DNA from: Ruminococcaceae bacterium UBA5579
GTDB lineage: Bacteria; Bacillota; Clostridia; Oscillospirales; Ruminococcaceae
Assembly: GCA_002425305.1 (NCBI GenBank)
Contig: DILZ01000066.1
Location: forward strand, 4,796 to 13,314
Reading direction: 5' to 3'
Length of the DNA stretch: 8,519 nt
Part shown: positions 6,149 to 8,519 of the stretch, piece by piece
How positions within the stretch are numbered: position 1 is the first letter of the stretch
Layout: each line of letters opens with the position of its first letter
Notes under the pieces: model-generated
Databases searched by the model: none
The model's input: only the letters and a program-made list of their open reading frames with translations
What the model was told of the DNA's origin: nothing
Position numbers and translations under genes: made by a program

Positions 6149-7126
6149 TTATTTTATCCTGTTGAACAGATCAAGGATCAACCTATACCTTTCCCGGTCG
6201 TCTGTGCAGCCAACTACGATGATAATATACGTTTTCCCGTTTTTTTCAAAAGCGGAAATGAGACAAAGCCCGGCGTTGTCGGTAAATCCCGTTTTCATTC
6301 CTATCGCGTTTTTGCAGTAGAACTCGCTTTCGGGGTGCAGAAGCTTGTTGCCGTTGAACCACGTTATATGCTCACCCGATTCGAAAACCACGTCCTTTTC
6401 GCGAATTGCAACTATCTCGCGTATTTCGGGAACGGAAAGCGCGTACTTCGCTGCCTTTATAAGGTCGGATACCGTGGTGTAGTGCGCGTCCTCATCCCAG
6501 CCGTCGGGATCGACGAAATGAGAGTTGTCCATTCCAAGTTCCCGCGCGTGGTCGTTCATCAGATCGCAGAAATAGCTTACCGCGTGACTGTCGGACATAT
6601 TCGCGCTGCCGCTTTTCTTGCGGGCGGTATACGCCGCCGTAGTGTAAGCCGCGTCGTTGCCCGACGGGAGCAGCATACCCGTAAGCAGGTCGTACATCGT
6701 AAGCCTTTGTCCCGAGGCGATAAACGCGAGGCTGGAATCCGGCTGGACCAGCTCCAGCTCCGAACCGACCGTAACTATTTCGTCCGCCTTCACATAACGC
6801 AGCGCCACCGAAGCGGTGATGATCTTTGTAAGACTTGCGGGAGCTATCCGGTCGTTGATGTTTTCGGCGTATAATACCTCGCCGTCCTCCACGCAATACA
6901 GCGCGCACGCCTTGCAGTACGGCGCTGGTTCGGAGGGAGGTTCCGAAACTTCTGCGGTCGTTGTTGTTGTTGACGCGGCAGAGCTTGAAAACACTACGGA
7001 GGAGCTTTCCGTAGGAATCGAAATGACAGTGGGAACGCTTACCGCCGTGCTTTCTGTTTTTTTATTACACGCCGTTAAAAGCATAATCCCGCTCAGCAGC
7101 GCGCAAACAACCTTGATTTTCTTCAT
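6149..7126 (-). CDS. D-alanyl-D-alanine carboxypeptidase, lipid-anchored (peptidase S11)
   Basis: It removes the terminal D-Ala from peptidoglycan stem pentapeptides on the outer face of the membrane, which limits cross-linking; it is a low-molecular-weight penicillin-binding protein. From the ATG at 7126 it has 325 residues. A signal peptide with lipobox LTAC puts the lipidated Cys at 20. A Ser/Thr/Pro-rich linker follows (about 23-68), then the catalytic domain. All three active-site motifs are present: SLTK (Ser98 nucleophile, Lys101), SGN (155-157) and KTG (278-280). The protein ends soon after the KTG region, so the C-terminal beta-domain and amphipathic membrane helix of PBP5-type enzymes are absent; the N-terminal lipid replaces that anchor. 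Three cysteines (71, 74, 78) sit at the start of the domain. A GTG at 7135 is in frame but lies inside the ribosome site AAGGTG, so the ATG is preferred. It could be called DacA/DacF-like. Confidence 0.95.
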   Translation of the reverse strand: MKKIKVVCALLSGIMLLTACNKKTESTAVSVPTVISIPTESSSVVFSSSAASTTTTTAEVSEPPSEPAPYCKACALYCVEDGEVLYAENINDRIAPASLTKIITASVALRYVKADEIVTVGSELELVQPDSSLAFIASGQRLTMYDLLTGMLLPSGNDAAYTTAAYTARKKSGSANMSDSHAVSYFCDLMNDHARELGMDNSHFVDPDGWDEDAHYTTVSDLIKAAKYALSVPEIREIVAIREKDVVFESGEHITWFNGNKLLHPESEFYCKNAIGMKTGFTDNAGLCLISAFEKNGKTYIIIVVGCTDDRERYRLILDLFNRIK

Positions 7127-7132
7127 ATTCTT

Positions 7133-7138
7133 CACCTT
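7133..7138 (-). promoter_or_regulatory. Carboxypeptidase ribosome binding site selecting the ATG at 7126
   Basis: The minus strand reads AAGGTG, 6 nt before the ATG at 7124-7126. The alternative in-frame GTG (7133-7135) is part of this site, so it is unlikely to be the start. Confidence 0.75.
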
Positions 7139-7165
7139 ATGCAGCCCGAATCATTTTATAAATAA

Positions 7166-7194
7166 ATTATACCACATTCTCTTTGGGTTGTCAA
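7166..7194 (-). promoter_or_regulatory. Consensus promoter of the carboxypeptidase gene
   Basis: On the minus strand, a perfect TTGACA (7189-7194) lies 17 nt from a perfect TATAAT (7166-7171), with TGG directly before the -10 (extended -10). Transcription should start near 7159, giving a leader of about 33 nt. Confidence 0.9.
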
Positions 7195-7218
7195 TGTATT
7201 GCAGGGAATGTAAGGAAA

Positions 7219-7236
7219 TCTTAAGTTGTTCTTAAG
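7219..7236. repeat. Direct repeat TCTTAAG-N4-TCTTAAG (minus: CTTAAGA-N4-CTTAAGA), candidate response-regulator site
   Basis: Two exact 7-bp copies are spaced 11 bp apart, one helical turn, starting 25 bp upstream of the carboxypeptidase -35 box. Their centre is near -69 from the predicted start. OmpR/PhoB-family response regulators typically bind direct repeats of this period; the streptococcal CiaR site TTTAAG-N5-TTTAAG has the same layout with one base different per half. The repeat is seen; binding is inferred. Confidence 0.5.
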
Positions 7237-7371
7237 GCTTTGAAAACGAATAGAACTGTTTTTTGTTAATTTATGTCAATAAAAAATGCGTCCGCTTTTT
7301 ACGGGTCGATAAAGGATATGTTGTTTTGAGTTTAAAATGAAAGTTTTAAAGAAAAAACTTGCAAAATATAC
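7237..7371. other. AT-rich non-coding spacer with a short inverted repeat
   Basis: I see no gene in this part of the 7127-7522 gap between the divergent carboxypeptidase and glutamine amidotransferase genes. It is AT-rich. It holds an inverted repeat AAGTTTT (7341-7347) / AAAACTT (7354-7360) and the motif CTTGCAAAATA (7358-7368), both just upstream of the -35 box at 7372. They could be operator or UP-element sequence, but nothing here proves it. Confidence 0.5.
7358..7368 (+). repeat. CTTGCAAAATA motif shared by promoter regions
   Basis: This 11-mer lies 3 bp before the -35 box of the glutamine amidotransferase gene. An exact copy on the minus strand (5465-5475) overlaps the -35 box of gatC, and a 10/11 copy (CTTGCAAAGTA, minus strand 5536-5546) lies upstream of the small membrane protein promoter. 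A chance match in AT-rich DNA is possible. Confidence 0.35.
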
Positions 7372-7400
7372 TTGACATTTTTCACGCTATGATGTATAAT
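7372..7400 (+). promoter_or_regulatory. Consensus promoter of the glutamine amidotransferase gene
   Basis: A perfect TTGACA (7372-7377) and a perfect TATAAT (7395-7400) are 17 nt apart. Transcription should start near 7407, which leaves an unusually long leader of about 116 nt before the ATG at 7523. Confidence 0.88.
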
Positions 7401-7414
7401 TATATTGTATCTTG

Positions 7415-7502
7415 TTGGAATAGAATTTGATTTTGACGAAATAAGTTGAAATTACAGAAAATTCCAATTATGAAACTTTGCCGAGCGATAATTCGCACGG
7501 CA
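7415..7502 (+). promoter_or_regulatory. Structured 5' leader of the glutamine amidotransferase gene
   Basis: Two potential stems lie in the untranslated leader. The first pairs TTGGAAT (7415-7421) with ATTCCAA (7461-7467) around an AU-rich interior. The second, stronger one (7479-7502) is TGCCG-A-GCGA, loop TAAT, TCGC-A-CGGCA, with one A-A mismatch. It ends 5 nt before the ribosome site AAAGGAG (7508-7514). Neither has a trailing T run, so these are not intrinsic terminators. A role in translation control or mRNA stability is possible. I do not recognise a known riboswitch or T-box. Confidence 0.45.
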
Positions 7503-7522
7503 GTGATAAAGGAGTATACATT

Positions 7523-8519
7523 ATGTTACAAAGAGAGGGAGCGACAAGGATTCCGGCGGGCTGCGCTATTTCAGGCTTCATCAACAGAAGCGGCAGACGA
7601 ACAAACGGCAGCGTCATCGTGAATTCGATAGGCTGTATGCACGAGCGTTCAAACGGCTTGGGCGGCGGCTACGCGGGATACGGAATATATCCCGAATACA
7701 AGGATCAGTACGCGTTTCACGTTTTCTACGACTCAAGTGAAGCGAGAATTAAAGCGGAGGCGTTTCTTGACCGCCACTTTGACGTGGTAAATCTTTCGAG
7801 AATACCCGTGCGCAAAAACCCGAACATCACCGACGAGCCGCTTATCTGGCGGTATTTCGTGAACCCGCTGCCCACAAAATTGCAGGACAGCCAGCTTGAC
7901 GAGCGCACGTTCGTCGCGAAATGCGTTATCAAGATAAACGACAAGATAGACGGCGCGTATGTGTTCTCAAGCGGCAAGAATATGGGCGTTTTCAAGGCTG
8001 TGGGCTATCCCGAGGACGTCGGCGACTTCTACCGTCTGGAGGAGTATGACGGTTGGGCTTGGACCGTTCACGGGCGTTATCCGACGAACACACCGGGCTG
8101 GTGGGGCGGCGCGCACCCGTTTTCGCTGCTGGACTACACGATAGTACATAACGGCGAGATATCGTCATATGACGCGAACCGCCGCTTTATCGAGATGTTC
8201 GGCTATAAGTGCAATCTGCTCACCGACACCGAGGTCATCACATATATAATAGACTATCTCCACAGACGGCTGGAAATGCCGCTTGAGGACGTGGCAAAGG
8301 TCATTGCGTCGCCGTTCTGGAGCGAGTTGGAGAGCGGAAAGTTCTCCCCGGAGGACACCGAAAAGTACCGTCATTTCAGAAACGTTTACTCCAGTCTGCT
8401 CGTTACCGGACCGTTCTCGATCATTCTCGGCTTCAACAACGGGCTTATGGCTCTTAACGACAGATTAAAGCTCCGTTCTATGGTCGCGGCGGAAAAGGTC
8501 GGTGAGCAGATTGCACTTA
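7523..8519 (+). CDS. Class II glutamine amidotransferase, archaeal-type glutamate synthase domain 1 (GlxB-like), 3' end outside window
   Basis: The frame is open from ATG 7523 to the window edge (332 codons) and matches the glutamate synthase domain 1 / GlxB-type family. These Ntn-hydrolase domains release ammonia from glutamine for a partner synthase subunit. The likely nucleophile is Cys14 in PAGCAISGF, which would be exposed by removal of a short propeptide. The family features GGGYAGYGIYPEYKD (47-61), GRYPTNTPGWWGGAHPFS (184-201), VHNGEISSY (208-216) and LLTDTEVI (232-239) are all present. The RYPTN arginine and HNGE are the class II glutamine-binding and oxyanion elements. Near the edge, VTGPFSIILGFNNG and DRLKLRSMVAAE match the end of the domain. 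The ATG has AAAGGAG 8 nt upstream. In related genomes, separate genes for the FMN/iron-sulfur synthase part and the GXGXG part often follow; they would lie beyond this window. An N-methylglutamate synthase-like role is the main alternative. Confidence 0.92.
   Translation, partial: MLQREGATRIPAGCAISGFINRSGRRTNGSVIVNSIGCMHERSNGLGGGYAGYGIYPEYKDQYAFHVFYDSSEARIKAEAFLDRHFDVVNLSRIPVRKNPNITDEPLIWRYFVNPLPTKLQDSQLDERTFVAKCVIKINDKIDGAYVFSSGKNMGVFKAVGYPEDVGDFYRLEEYDGWAWTVHGRYPTNTPGWWGGAHPFSLLDYTIVHNGEISSYDANRRFIEMFGYKCNLLTDTEVITYIIDYLHRRLEMPLEDVAKVIASPFWSELESGKFSPEDTEKYRHFRNVYSSLLVTGPFSIILGFNNGLMALNDRLKLRSMVAAEKVGEQIAL

Noticed and set aside
7281..7300. Possible hairpin AAAAATGCG / CGCTTTTT
   Set aside because: The loop would be only 2 nt with a bulge in the stem, so it cannot fold as a terminator. 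It also lies far from any gene end.
7479..7502. Leader hairpin as an ANTAR-antiterminator target
   Set aside because: If read as a hexaloop it is ATAATT, which lacks the G at loop position 4. I found no second matching hexaloop and no terminator stem.
7407..7522. T-box or intrinsic attenuator in the leader
   Set aside because: There is no T-box core sequence, and no T run follows either stem.

Overview
The window looks like a stretch of chromosome from a Gram-positive, anaerobic clostridial bacterium, probably Oscillospiraceae/Ruminococcaceae-like. That placement is inferred from protein style and not proven. The supporting signs are a gatCAB operon of the Firmicutes type, cyclophilins carrying a long insert before the final VFG strand, lipobox-anchored surface proteins, strong AAGGAGG-type ribosome sites, consensus sigma-A promoters in AT-rich gaps, and an archaeal-type glutamate synthase domain 1 protein. 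I see no insertion sequence, phage gene, CRISPR array, tRNA or rRNA. The gene content is mostly housekeeping.

Layout. Positions 1-1327 (+) hold two tandem cyclophilin-type peptidyl-prolyl isomerase paralogues. The first is cut by the window edge and keeps the catalytic residues visible here. The second is a full-length lipoprotein in which several catalytic positions are replaced. A perfect 32-nt palindrome at 1336-1367 ends this operon and also the converging operon on the other strand. That minus-strand operon reads gatC (5405-5121), gatA (5108-3657), gatB (3644-2211), then an unrecognised four-helix membrane protein (2208-1369). It runs from one promoter, with tight gaps and Shine-Dalgarno sites built over the preceding stop codons.

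A divergent promoter region (5406-5638) separates gatC from a plus-strand gene for a small four-helix membrane protein (5639-6091). That gene ends at a second bidirectional terminator shared with a converging minus-strand gene for a lipid-anchored D-alanyl-D-alanine carboxypeptidase (7126-6149). A 396-bp divergent gap (7127-7522) then holds two consensus promoters, an 11-bp-period direct repeat that resembles a response-regulator site, and a long structured leader. The leader precedes a class II glutamine amidotransferase gene (7523 to the edge), the first component of an archaeal-type glutamate synthase or a related enzyme.

How the genes fit together. GatCAB makes Gln-tRNA(Gln) and/or Asn-tRNA(Asn) using glutamine as nitrogen donor, and the last gene also uses glutamine, so nitrogen metabolism is a loose theme. 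The cyclophilins and the carboxypeptidase act at the cell surface on protein folding and peptidoglycan trimming. I found no convincing new multi-gene system. The best leads are the degenerate cyclophilin paralogue, the unknown membrane gene in the gat operon, the CTTAAGA direct repeat upstream of the carboxypeptidase promoter, a shared 11-bp motif near promoters, and the glutamate synthase leader.
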